A model generated the notes under the pieces. The model was not told where the DNA came from. It saw only the letters and a program-made list of their open reading frames with translations, and made no database searches. DNA of 64,000 nucleotides, from the NCBI RefSeq assembly GCF_003479405.1, contig NZ_QUHB01000007.1, positions 84,889-148,888 of the forward strand. Direction: 5' to 3'. Source of the DNA: Eubacterium sp. AF16-48 (lineage in GTDB: Bacteria; Bacillota; Clostridia; Lachnospirales; Lachnospiraceae). The position numbers were made by a program, and so were the translations under genes. This document shows positions 8,446 through 15,530 of this stretch, in pieces; within the stretch, counting starts at the first letter, position 1, and each line of letters opens with the position of its first letter.

Positions 8446-9132
8446 TTACCTGTTTTTCTTCTCTCTTCTTGCGAAAAGACAGGCACATAAAGCAACGAAA
8501 GCAATTGTTATAGCTATAAGTATTGGTAGCACAGGTATAGGGAAGACGCTTGCTCCTATCAGCTTAAGTCCCTGATAAAGTGTGTATACACCAAATACAG
8601 AAAATATTACAAATGCCAATGTATTAAGCAATCCATCCGGAGTTTTACTCTTTAATAAATAGCCTACTAACATTCCAAGAATATCCGCCGCAAAAAGCCC
8701 CAGAGAGCATCCAATCCATACAATAAATGCTACACTCATACCTTCATTAGCGCCAAATGTTATGGCTGTAAGCTGTGTCTTATCTCCAAGCTCAGCTACA
8801 AAGAATGTGAAAAAAACTGCCAGTGGTGCAAACTTAATCTTTGATTTGCCCCCCTCTTCCTCTTCATCGTCATCATCCCCTGTGACAGTTGATGTGGCAA
8901 AATAAAGAAATGCCAGTGCCGCAATGGTTTTAATCAACCAGTCAGGAATAAATTCACTGACAAGTCCACCTGCAAGAACAGCAAGTCCGTTAAGTACAAG
9001 AATTGCTGTGGCAGTTCCTAATATAATATCTCTTAATTTATATTTAGAAGTAAGTGCAATAAGCATAAGCTGTGTCTTATCTCCCATTTCCGCTATGAAT
9101 TCAGTAAAAAATACCTTTACAAACAACAACAT
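8446..9132 (-). CDS. GDT1/UPF0016 (TMEM165) family Mn2+ exporter
   Basis: A 228-residue membrane protein with two copies of the hallmark motif, EMGDKTQL (about residue 15) and ELGDKTQL (about residue 115). Each lies in the first helix of a three-helix repeat, and an acidic cytoplasmic loop (DDDDEEEE) separates the repeats. Bacterial members (MneA type) export Mn2+; eukaryotic ones exchange Mn2+ or Ca2+ for H+. It lies 17 bp downstream of a CaCA antiporter, and both are behind a yybP-ykoY-type Mn2+ riboswitch, which strongly supports a role in manganese efflux. Confidence 0.9.
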   Translation of the reverse strand: MLLFVKVFFTEFIAEMGDKTQLMLIALTSKYKLRDIILGTATAILVLNGLAVLAGGLVSEFIPDWLIKTIAALAFLYFATSTVTGDDDDEEEEGGKSKIKFAPLAVFFTFFVAELGDKTQLTAITFGANEGMSVAFIVWIGCSLGLFAADILGMLVGYLLKSKTPDGLLNTLAFVIFSVFGVYTLYQGLKLIGASVFPIPVLPILIAITIAFVALCACLFARREKKNR

Positions 9133-9148
9133 TTGTCTGATATCTCCT

Positions 9149-10150
9149 TTATCTTATTATGATGTAAACCATATACGCTGCATAAAATGCAACCATACTT
9201 AATCCTTCGATTCTTCCGATTTTATTTCCGGTTCCCGCAAATATCCATACTAATACCGTAAATATCATAAGTACGCACAAATCAATAACATTTTCAGTAA
9301 TTATACTGATTGGGCTGATTGCTGATGCTATACCAAGTACCATAAGTATATTGAATATATTTGAACCAATTGCATTACCCAGTGCCATATCCACTTCATT
9401 CTTTCCGGCTGCAACTATTGAAGTTACAAGTTCAGGAAGTGATGTTCCTATTGAGACAATTGTGAGTCCAATAAGTGTCTGGCTCATACCAAGCTCCCCT
9501 GCTATTCTTGAGGCGGCATCTACAGTCATATCTCCACCGATTGCAATTGCCATTACTCCACCAACTATGAATAATATACTCATAGGAACTGAAACCAGCT
9601 TAATTTCTTCATCACAATCGCCTTCAATCTCGACTTTTCTGCCTTCTTTACTTGCCTTTAATGCAATTTTAATCATGTAGAAAAAATAAACTCCAAAGAA
9701 TCCAAGTAATATCACACCATCAAAGTGTCCCAGTGTCATACCGGATTTGTCACCAAATGCAACAATGCCTAAAATCATTAAAAGTCCGGCACACACAAGG
9801 GAAAATGGGATATCTCTCTTTATTGTTTCTTTTGCAACATTTACTGCAGCAATCATTGCACACACACCAATAACAACCATCAGGTTGAATATATTAGATC
9901 CGACTACATTACTTACTGCAAGTTCATTGTTGCCTATAAGTGAAGCCGATACACTGACTGCTGTTTCCGGAAGGGATGTTCCCATAGCAACAATTGTAAG
10001 TCCGATAATTATAGACGGAACATGCAATCTCTTTGCTACACTTGAACTTCCTTCCACAAAAAAATCTGCTCCTTTAATAAGTAAGACAAAACCTATTACA
10101 AGAAACACAAGTACAAGGGCGAATGGGGCGTTGTTAATAATTTTCTCCAT
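9149..10150 (-). CDS. CaCA-family sodium/calcium-type cation antiporter (YrbG-like)
   Basis: An inverted-repeat cation exchanger with ten predicted membrane segments. The two alpha-repeats are visible as TIVAMGTSLPETAVSVSASL, with VSNVVGSNIFNL, and IVSIGTSLPELVTSIVAAGK, with LGNAIGSNIFNI. They carry the conserved GTSLPE and GSNIFN motifs with the Glu and Asn ligands. An in-frame GTG upstream would add seven residues, but AAAGGAG is spaced for the ATG at 10150. It is first in an operon with the GDT1 gene, downstream of a putative Mn2+ riboswitch, so Mn2+ or Ca2+ export is likely rather than Na+/Ca2+ exchange in general. Confidence 0.88.
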   Translation of the reverse strand: MEKIINNAPFALVLVFLVIGFVLLIKGADFFVEGSSSVAKRLHVPSIIIGLTIVAMGTSLPETAVSVSASLIGNNELAVSNVVGSNIFNLMVVIGVCAMIAAVNVAKETIKRDIPFSLVCAGLLMILGIVAFGDKSGMTLGHFDGVILLGFFGVYFFYMIKIALKASKEGRKVEIEGDCDEEIKLVSVPMSILFIVGGVMAIAIGGDMTVDAASRIAGELGMSQTLIGLTIVSIGTSLPELVTSIVAAGKNEVDMALGNAIGSNIFNILMVLGIASAISPISIITENVIDLCVLMIFTVLVWIFAGTGNKIGRIEGLSMVAFYAAYMVYIIIR

Positions 10151-10225
10151 ATTTTTTCTCCTTTTCTCCACAACAGTGTCGTCTGTAAAAACATCTGATA
10201 TTACAGGTATACCCGGCAGATATTA

Positions 10226-10385
10226 AGTAAAAAAGACTCATGTACATCAACTACCAGCTGGTGTGTAATACATAAGCTGTTAATTGATATACATGAGTCT
10301 CATTATTTAAGATTTGCCAGATTATACTCTTTACTATAATCAGAATGTTGACAAACCACACTTTCGCGCTAACTACTCCCTCATG
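10226..10385 (-). ncRNA. yybP-ykoY (Mn2+) riboswitch
   Basis: The minus-strand leader begins GAGGGAGTAGTTAGCG, carries GTTTGTCAACATTCTG closing on GGCAAAT around a GATTATA/TATAATC hairpin, and then TAATGAGACTCATG. These match the GGGGAGUAG, GUCAACAU and GAGACC landmarks of the Mn2+-sensing yybP-ykoY class. The last landmark overlaps the 5' arm of a terminator (10229-10299), so aptamer and terminator are mutually exclusive: an ON switch for Mn2+. The downstream genes are two exporter families typical of this regulon. Confidence 0.82.
10229..10299 (-). terminator. Terminator of the Mn2+ riboswitch expression platform
   Basis: GACTCATGTATATCAA pairs with TTGATGTACATGAGTC (one G-T pair) across a long loop that itself can pair, and six Ts follow on the minus strand. 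Its 5' arm is part of the aptamer's closing region. Confidence 0.8.
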
Positions 10386-10405
10386 GAATATTAATTTACT
10401 GATAA

Positions 10406-10434
10406 ATAATATCAAATGTATTAAGGGGTGTCAA
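10406..10434 (-). promoter_or_regulatory. SigA-type promoter for the Mn2+ exporter operon
   Basis: TTGACA and TATTAT are separated by 17 bp. The expected start, about 10399, is 15-20 nt ahead of the riboswitch. The promoter lies inside the merR remnant frame, so it belongs to the current arrangement and not to the old merR gene. Confidence 0.8.
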
Positions 10435-10530
10435 CAACTTCACTCCGTCACGCTGACAGGGAAGCAGTCCCTTATCCGTATAGAAACGTAACGTATGTTC
10501 CGTAACATCGAACATTTCCGCCATCTTCCT
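10435..10530 (-). pseudogene. MerR-family regulator, N-terminal helix-turn-helix fragment
   Basis: The minus-strand frame contains KMAEMFDVTEHTLRFYTDKG, then LLPCQRDG, the winged-helix start of a MerR regulator. After this the frame runs into the promoter of the exporter operon and stops. The C-terminal part of such a protein is found on the opposite strand at 8049-8282; the middle, about 50 residues, is in neither place. It is out of frame with, and directly follows, the hxlR gene. Confidence 0.65.
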
Positions 10531-10858
10531 TATAAAAAACATCTGACCACTGACAGATGCTTTGCAATATAGGGACAACAGATTTTCCTTTTTGCGTCAG
10601 GGAATATTCCACTTTTGGTGGAATTTCATCATAGGACTTACGGTTAATGATTCCATCCTCTATCAAATCCTTTAATGTTGTTGTCAGAACCGCATCTGTT
10701 ATGTTATACATCTCCTTGCGAATCTGACTATAGCGCAGTTTTTCATTTGCCGATAATACGCATATAATACGGGATTTCCATTTACCACCAAATATTGCAA
10801 GACCATATTCGAGGGGACACCGTATATCATCATCTAATTTTTTCTTATATTTTGCCAT
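10472..10858 (-). CDS. HxlR-family winged-helix regulator, altered C-terminus
   Basis: Begins KKLDDDIRCPLEYGLAIFGG, then KWKSRIICVL, with the HxlR core including YSQIRKEM, TDAVLTTTLKDL and YSLTQKGKSVVPIL. Family members regulate stress or efflux genes, often divergently. The normal end after WSDVFYKED is replaced by a short tail (GGNVRCYGTYVTFLYG) read from the merR remnant in another frame. The DNA-binding domain is intact, so it may still function. The usual cysteine involved in thiol sensing near the N-terminus is present (RCPLE). Confidence 0.7.
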   Translation of the reverse strand: MAKYKKKLDDDIRCPLEYGLAIFGGKWKSRIICVLSANEKLRYSQIRKEMYNITDAVLTTTLKDLIEDGIINRKSYDEIPPKVEYSLTQKGKSVVPILQSICQWSDVFYKEDGGNVRCYGTYVTFLYG

Positions 10859-10877
10859 AAAAAATCACCTTCAAGCT

Positions 10878-11336
10878 TTATTTTGTATTATTATAGCTTG
10901 ATATTGGCTGAGCCCCCTGCACCAGTCCCGGCAGCAAAAGCATAACGAACTGCATAACTGAATTTAATATACTTATTGACGCAACAACCGCCATTTTAAT
11001 AAACAACGGTCCCACAGGCATTGTTTCAAGAATATTTGAGTCCTTATTTTTATTTTCCATAATAATCATAAACTTTGACAATTCCTTGATTGGCTGGAAC
11101 ACTTCCGCACTAACTCCCATATGTATGCAAAGTGTGGTAACGATTGCTGCAATCACGAAATAAAGTATAAACATTGGGAATGCCCTCTTTAAACTAAACT
11201 TCGCGGTCTTAACGTCTTCTTTTGCACTCTTTTTAGCCATTATCAATGATAATCCCAGTGTAATGGGGACAATGGCAAGGGGTCTTGTAAGCTTTACCGT
11301 TACAGCCTTGTTCAAAGTTTCACTTCCCCTACTCAT
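10878..11336 (-). pseudogene. Chimera of YeiH (UPF0324) and MATE fragments
   Basis: Residues 8 to about 90 match the C-terminal part of YeiH-family putative sulfate exporters (VTVKLTRPLAIVPITLGLSL, then FPMFILYFVIAAIVTT and IKELSKFMIIM). After the junction sequence ENKNKDSNILE the frame changes family to a MATE exporter core (VGPLFIKMAVVASISILNSV, then LLPGLVQGAQPISSYN). Neither half is complete. It is an in-frame fusion of two truncated membrane transporters, and the best single piece of evidence that this region arose by repeated deletion. Confidence 0.75.
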
Positions 11337-11397
11337 TTAATCGCTTGTGTAATCTATATCGTGTTACTATTCTGGCAAATTCTCTCATAAGCACCTC

Positions 11398-11529
11398 CTA
11401 TACAATTTCAAAATCATTAAAATCATCAAAACTCTTCACTCTGCTTTTTTGTGCATCCAAAGAATATCCATCAATCTGCATGGCTGTAGAAACACGAGTA
11501 TATGTATATACTTTAGTTTTCTCACTCAT
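11398..11529 (-). pseudogene. Large serine recombinase, N-terminal stub
   Basis: Starts at an ATG overlapping the KilA-N stop (TGATGAG). It reads MSEKTKVYTYTRVSTAMQID, then GYSLDAQKSRVKSF, the catalytic opening of a resolvase/invertase-type recombinase, with the nucleophilic Ser in TRVST. The frame stops after 43 residues, whereas active proteins of this type have about 500. The element at 11.4-13.8 kb has therefore lost its recombinase. A further 19-codon frame, MREFARIVTRYRLHKRLNE, follows a GGAGG site just downstream; its meaning is unclear. Confidence 0.75.
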
Positions 11530-12380
11530 CATTGTTTCTCCTCAATTTGATTGTTTATGCTTTGTGCTTCATTTAATATTTTCAACTGATAATCTGCAAT
11601 CTCTTTCAATATCAAAAATCGTTCTTTTTTGTCACGACCTTCACGTATCATTTGAGCATTGTGTGTTTCCAAATTTGAAAGAACTGTCAGTTCATTGATT
11701 GTCGCATAATCTCTTACATTACTGTTTCCTGCAAGTTCAGGATTAATCTCACGCCACGCTTTTGCAGTAAAACCGAATAAAGCAACATTTAATACATCAG
11801 CCTCTTTTGCATATGCAAGCCACTCGAGATTCTCACTATAATTCTGCTTAGGTATCAAATAATTTTTCACGGCATCTGTTTGAATCAAATAATTATTTTT
11901 TGATAAGAATCTCTTAGCATTCCATTCAATTTTTTGGAAATCATTTTCCTGTTCCTTTAACCTTTGGAATTCTTTTATTAAATACAATTTGAAAACAGGA
12001 CTAATTGCTGATGCGAACTCAAAAGCTATGTCTTTATGCGCAAAAGTTCCACCATATCTTCCTTTCTTAACATAAAGACCAATTGCATTTGTCTGATCAA
12101 TCCATTCCGAAACGCTTGGTGTAAAAGTCAGCAATCCTGCCTGTTTTTTAAAGTGTTCAGATTCGAACACTTTAAAATCCGGATTATATATTTCTTCCCA
12201 TGTTGCTAAGAACTCCAGAGTCGCACGATTTCTCAACCAATTTCTTACTACATCCGCTGCTCTTGAATTAGAATTTTTTGCATTGGCAATATCAGTTATG
12301 CAAATATAATCATTTGCATCATCTGTTGTTACTGTTATAGGTATATTTTGAACGGTAATTATATTATTTTTCTTCTGCAT
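11529..12380 (-). CDS. KilA-N domain DNA-binding protein
   Basis: A 283-residue phage/ICE-type protein. The KilA-N domain spans about residues 15-140 (DYICITDIA, VVRNWLRNRATLEFLATWE, GLYVKKGRYGGTFAHKDIAF, FKLYLIKEFQRLK). The C-terminal half (LIQTDAVKNYLIP, WLAYAKEADVLNVALFGFTA) is common to KilA-N proteins of integrative elements and ends in a coiled coil. It overlaps the XRE repressor gene upstream and the recombinase stub downstream, forming a repressor/KilA-N/recombinase cassette. It appears intact. The role is probably in element regulation or stability; not established. Confidence 0.85.
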   Translation of the reverse strand: MQKKNNIITVQNIPITVTTDDANDYICITDIANAKNSNSRAADVVRNWLRNRATLEFLATWEEIYNPDFKVFESEHFKKQAGLLTFTPSVSEWIDQTNAIGLYVKKGRYGGTFAHKDIAFEFASAISPVFKLYLIKEFQRLKEQENDFQKIEWNAKRFLSKNNYLIQTDAVKNYLIPKQNYSENLEWLAYAKEADVLNVALFGFTAKAWREINPELAGNSNVRDYATINELTVLSNLETHNAQMIREGRDKKERFLILKEIADYQLKILNEAQSINNQIEEKQ

Positions 12381-12714
12381 ATTCTTCCCCCAATCGCTTC
12401 ATGTACTCCAATAAATGTCTCTTCTGCCCAGTCGTAAAACTGTGATACTGCGCAAGTATTTCTTCATCTTTCGTTTTTTCCACGTCAATCTCTTCAACTG
12501 TTTTCTTTTGAAATGTGTCGGTATCTTCAAGCAATTCCTCAACAGATACTCCCAGCGCCTTACTAATAACTAATAATTTATCTGCTCCCGGATTCATCTT
12601 CTTGGTATTCCAATCACTTATAGTACTGGCAGTTATTCCTGTTCTTCTTCCAAGTTCTCTCATACTCATCTTTTGTTCTCTCATAATCATAAAAATTTTC
12701 TCACTTATAATCAT
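12364..12714 (-). CDS. XRE-family repressor (Cro/CI type)
   Basis: A 116-residue protein. The N-terminal helix-turn-helix is clear: KMSMRELGRRTGITASTISD, then WNTKKMNPGADKLLVISKAL and GVSVEELL. An acidic linker and a helical C-terminus (SFTTGQKRHLLEYMKRLGEEY) follow, likely for dimerisation. It overlaps the KilA-N gene by 17 nt and has an AAGGAG site upstream. It is probably the immunity repressor of the decayed element, acting on the repeats at 12735-12772. Confidence 0.85.
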   Translation of the reverse strand: MIISEKIFMIMREQKMSMRELGRRTGITASTISDWNTKKMNPGADKLLVISKALGVSVEELLEDTDTFQKKTVEEIDVEKTKDEEILAQYHSFTTGQKRHLLEYMKRLGEEYAEEK

Positions 12715-12734
12715 AGTATCTCCTTTTATTTTTT

Positions 12735-12772
12735 CGTACGTTATATCTATCGTTCGGTATATCGTTCATTAT
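12735..12772. promoter_or_regulatory. Candidate repressor operator repeats
   Basis: TATCGTTCGGTAT and TATCGTTCATTA are near-identical tandem half-sites, next to TTCGTACGTTAT, all immediately upstream of the XRE gene. Repeated short sites in the promoter of a repressor gene suggest autoregulation. Confidence 0.5.
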
Positions 12773-12859
12773 ATTCACTAATTACATTTAAGTCAATGCC
12801 AATATGACATTGACTTTCTTTGATTAATGCTGACCATTATGAGCATCTTATAGATTTTT

Positions 12860-13129
12860 CTAAATCTTTCTATGCCTTTCCATTTCTTCAAGTTCCTTTT
12901 CACGAACTTGTTCTTCTTGCCTACATTTACAACCTACAGAAATAAGTCTATGTCCTAGGCAATCTACATCATAAACTTTTTCAACAGGTTCGTGACAAAT
13001 CGGACAATGTTTAATTCCATCAATCACTTCATAATCTTCTTCACACTGCGGTGACACCGCTGTGTTAGTATTGTTGTTAATAGGATTATTTAATCCTGTG
13101 TTTAATTCTTTTTCTATTATATTATTCAT
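12860..13129 (-). pseudogene. DnaC-like helicase loader, N-terminal zinc region only
   Basis: An 89-residue protein with CPICHEPVEKVYDVDCLGHR, then LISVGCKCRQEEQVREKELE. This is the cysteine-rich N-terminus of phage/ICE DnaC-type loaders (CxxC ... CxC followed by a charged helix). The AAA+ ATPase domain that should follow is absent: the frame ends KI-stop and the downstream bases do not continue it. A good GGAG site precedes the ATG, so a short zinc protein may still be made. Confidence 0.55.
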
Positions 13130-13209
13130 GTTTTTTCTCTCCTTTTTACTTAATAAAGATATTACTAATATAAGTTACTATATTAGTTACTAGTGTGAAT
13201 AAATCTTTA

Positions 13210-13492
13210 CTAATCATCTGCAATTATTTTCACGCTTACGCCTTTATGACTGTCATTTTTTTCATATGTGGTCTGCAAGTTTTTGCATGTATCATTACTG
13301 ACTACTGAAGATTTTGGCAGTAATAAATAATACACATTGGCTCTGCCTTTGGAATCTTCTTTGACTTCAAGTAAATGCTCTTTCTTCAACTCGTTTATGG
13401 CATTGATAACAGTTCTTTCTTTGCAGTTTAATTCTTCTGCGATAGATTTTTCTGTATATACCAGCGTTACTCTGTCATCACCTCCAATCTTT
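13210..13492 (-). pseudogene. Element replication protein, winged-helix remnant
   Basis: Between stops the minus strand encodes VTLVYTEKSIAEELNCKERT, then VINAINELKKEHLLEVKEDS and KGRANVYYLLLPKSS. This is a winged-helix domain as found at the start of RepA/DnaD-like initiators of phages and ICEs (SIAEELNCKERTV is the recognition helix-turn-helix). No start codon is in frame near a ribosome binding site, although GGAGGTGATGAC sits at the 5' end out of phase. N-terminally truncated remnant. Confidence 0.5.
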
Positions 13493-13546
13493 TAAAGTTT
13501 TATATAAACATCTAACCGGTTAATGTGTTTATTATTTTTCTTGTTT

Positions 13547-13640
13547 TGTTTTCGAACAACCGTTCTATGACATTATCTCATGTTTTTAATTGGTTGTCGC
13601 TCGCTAGTAAGGTAAAAAAGTTACCTTCTTAGGGATGTTT
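13547..13640. repeat. Structured repeat, copy A
   Basis: Contains ATTATCTCAT, TTGGTTGTCGCTCGCT, then GGTAA...TTACC as a small hairpin and CTTCTTAG. A diverged copy of the same order of elements is at 13658-13745. Could be a replication origin repeat or a leader RNA of the decayed element. Confidence 0.45.
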
Positions 13641-13657
13641 TGCTGTTTTTTGTTTTA

Positions 13658-13745
13658 ATGTTCAATAATATTATCTAATAATAATGTTCAATTGTCGCTC
13701 ACTCACATGGTAAAGATAAGCGAATTTTTACCTTCATAGTGAGGT
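13658..13745. repeat. Structured repeat, copy B
   Basis: Contains ATTATCTAAT, AATTGTCGCTCACT, then GGTAAA...TTTACC as a hairpin and CTTCATAGTGAG. The sequence differs from copy A in the stem (GGTAAA/TTTACC against GGTAA/TTACC), but pairing is kept, which suggests a selected structure. Confidence 0.45.
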
Positions 13746-13746
13746 T

Positions 13747-13785
13747 TAAACAAAATAAAACGCCACTGATTACTCAGCAGCGTTT
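13747..13785 (-). terminator. Intrinsic terminator after the rlmD region
   Basis: AAACGCTGCTGA pairs with TCAGTGGCGTTT around a short loop, followed by TATTTTG on the minus strand. It ends the rlmD-derived transcript. Confidence 0.7.
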
Positions 13786-13831
13786 AGCTCTCTAGGTATG
13801 TATAAGGTTTTAGGATAATCCTAAAACCTGT

Positions 13832-14107
13832 TTATATCATTGCAAAATATCTGAAAGCATCCAAAATAGCCTTTTCTTTTTCAGGAGTGCATTTTCTTTC
13901 TGCACTACTTTCACTCTTTGCTGTATTATATTTTTTTCTTTCCTTGATACCACACTTATCTTTTATCTGTGCAATGTTCAAACTACTTACTTTCAAACCA
14001 AACTTATCTAATACATAATCTTTAATCTGCTGGTATGTAGCTTTTTCTCGGCACCGGTAACATCCATCTCATCCATATCAACTTTTATGTCAATGTGATG
14101 CTTCGCC
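13832..14107 (-). pseudogene. Frameshifted C-terminal extension of RlmD
   Basis: Two frames together encode YEAKHHIDIKVDMDEMDVTG, then AEKK, then after a frame change ATYQQIKDYVLDKFGLKVSS, LNIAQIKDKCGI and a tail ending DAFRYFAMI. I recall this as a helix-turn-helix-like extension fused to RlmD and similar proteins in Lachnospiraceae. Here the methyltransferase stops at 14108 before it, and an A is missing from the A-run at about 14047 (GAGAAAAAGC). It is therefore split by a stop and a frameshift. It may be decayed, or it may be a separate mobile exchange module. Confidence 0.6.
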
Positions 14108-15511
14108 TCATAGATTTTGAACCAAAAGTGCCACTGTTTCCACATGCACGCTTTGACCAAACATGTCACATGGGGTTGCCTCCACCAGCTTATATCCCTT
14201 ATCACTTAACCACTTAATATCCCTTGCCAAAGTAGCACTGTCACAGCTAACATACACAATCCTCTTTGGAGCCATTAAAACCATGGTATTAAGCAGCTTC
14301 TCATCACAGCCTTTTCGCGGTGGGTCCACAACTATTACATCCGGATTGCATTCCGGTGCATCTTTATGCTTCTGAAAATACTCAGGAACCACATCCTCTG
14401 CCGCACCTGAAATAAAATCAACATTTTCTATATTGTTAATTCGGGCATTGACTTTAGCATCTTCCACTGCCGGCTCCACAATTTCCACCCCAATAACTTT
14501 TCTTGCATTTTTTGCCAAAAATAAGGAAATACTTCCTATTCCACAGTACAAATCCCAAACTGTCTCACTTCCTGTAAGCTTAGCATATTCCATGGCTTTG
14601 GAATAAAGCTTTTCCGTCTGAACAGGATTTACCTGGAAAAATGACAAAGGTGAAATTCTGAATTTAACGTCGCCAATATAATCTTCAATATATCCCGGGC
14701 CGTACAGATTTATAATTTTATCCCCTAATATTACGTTGCTTTTTTCCTTATTAATATTTAGGGAAATATCCGTCATTCCAGAAACTTTTAATAACTGCTC
14801 CACAAGACGGTCAACCTGTGGTAATTTGTCACCATTTATAATAATGCAAACCATTACCTGACCGGTATGTTTTCCCTCCCTGATTAAAACGTGACGCACA
14901 ACACCTTTGTGGGTTACCTCGTCATAAGGCTTCACCCCTTCTAATGTCATATACATTTTTACAATATCCATTACTGTCTTATTTACACCGGTACCTAACA
15001 GGCAGTCATTTACGCTAATAATGGAATGGGTTCTTCCGGCATAAAAACCGCTGATAATTTTTCCTTCTTTATCCCTTCCTACCGGGAACTGAGCCTTATT
15101 TCTATAGTGAAAAGGTCCATTTTCCTCATGTCCCTTTACACATAATTCCTCCATTCCCATAATAGGTTTCATAACAAAATCTTCCACTCCCCCAATACGC
15201 CTTATATTATTAAATACCTTCTCCTGCTTAAATTTAAGCTGCTGCTGATAATTCATTGCCTGAAGCTGGCACCCGCCGCAGCTTTTTGCCACAGGGCATA
15301 ATGGCTCCACACGGTATTTTGAAGGCTTAACTATCTCAACAAGTCTTGCAAAGGCATAATTTTTCTTCGCCTTCATAACCTTGACCTTTGCCACATCCCC
15401 TATCACCGTATCTTTAACAAAGAGGGTATAGCCTGAAACCTTGCCTATACCCTCGCCTGTTGTTCCCTGATCTGTAATTTCAATTTCTAAAACATCATTT
15501 TTTTTAAACAT
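14108..15511 (-). CDS. rlmD: 23S rRNA (uracil-5-)-methyltransferase RlmD/RumA type
   Basis: SAM-dependent enzyme forming m5U in 23S rRNA (U1939 type). An N-terminal TRAM domain (EIEITDQGTTGEGIGKVSGY) is followed by the Fe-S cysteine set CPVAKSCGGCQLQAMNYQQQ. The Rossmann methyltransferase domain has DLYCGIGSISLFLA, DPPRKGCDEKLL and VYVSCDSATLARD (catalytic Cys), and the C-terminus HVETVALL. A TTG at 15517 is also spaced well from GGGAG, so the true start may be two codons earlier. The usual C-terminal extension is split off (13832-14107). It is followed upstream by yhaM, possibly in one transcript. Confidence 0.92.
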   Translation of the reverse strand: MFKKNDVLEIEITDQGTTGEGIGKVSGYTLFVKDTVIGDVAKVKVMKAKKNYAFARLVEIVKPSKYRVEPLCPVAKSCGGCQLQAMNYQQQLKFKQEKVFNNIRRIGGVEDFVMKPIMGMEELCVKGHEENGPFHYRNKAQFPVGRDKEGKIISGFYAGRTHSIISVNDCLLGTGVNKTVMDIVKMYMTLEGVKPYDEVTHKGVVRHVLIREGKHTGQVMVCIIINGDKLPQVDRLVEQLLKVSGMTDISLNINKEKSNVILGDKIINLYGPGYIEDYIGDVKFRISPLSFFQVNPVQTEKLYSKAMEYAKLTGSETVWDLYCGIGSISLFLAKNARKVIGVEIVEPAVEDAKVNARINNIENVDFISGAAEDVVPEYFQKHKDAPECNPDVIVVDPPRKGCDEKLLNTMVLMAPKRIVYVSCDSATLARDIKWLSDKGYKLVEATPCDMFGQSVHVETVALLVQNL

Positions 15512-15530
15512 CCGCAATAAAATCTCCCAA

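Noticed and set aside
8218-8490. 90-codon plus-strand frame
   Set aside because: Low-complexity, Leu/Ser/Phe-rich reading opposite to coding remnants and the GDT1 end; an antisense artefact.
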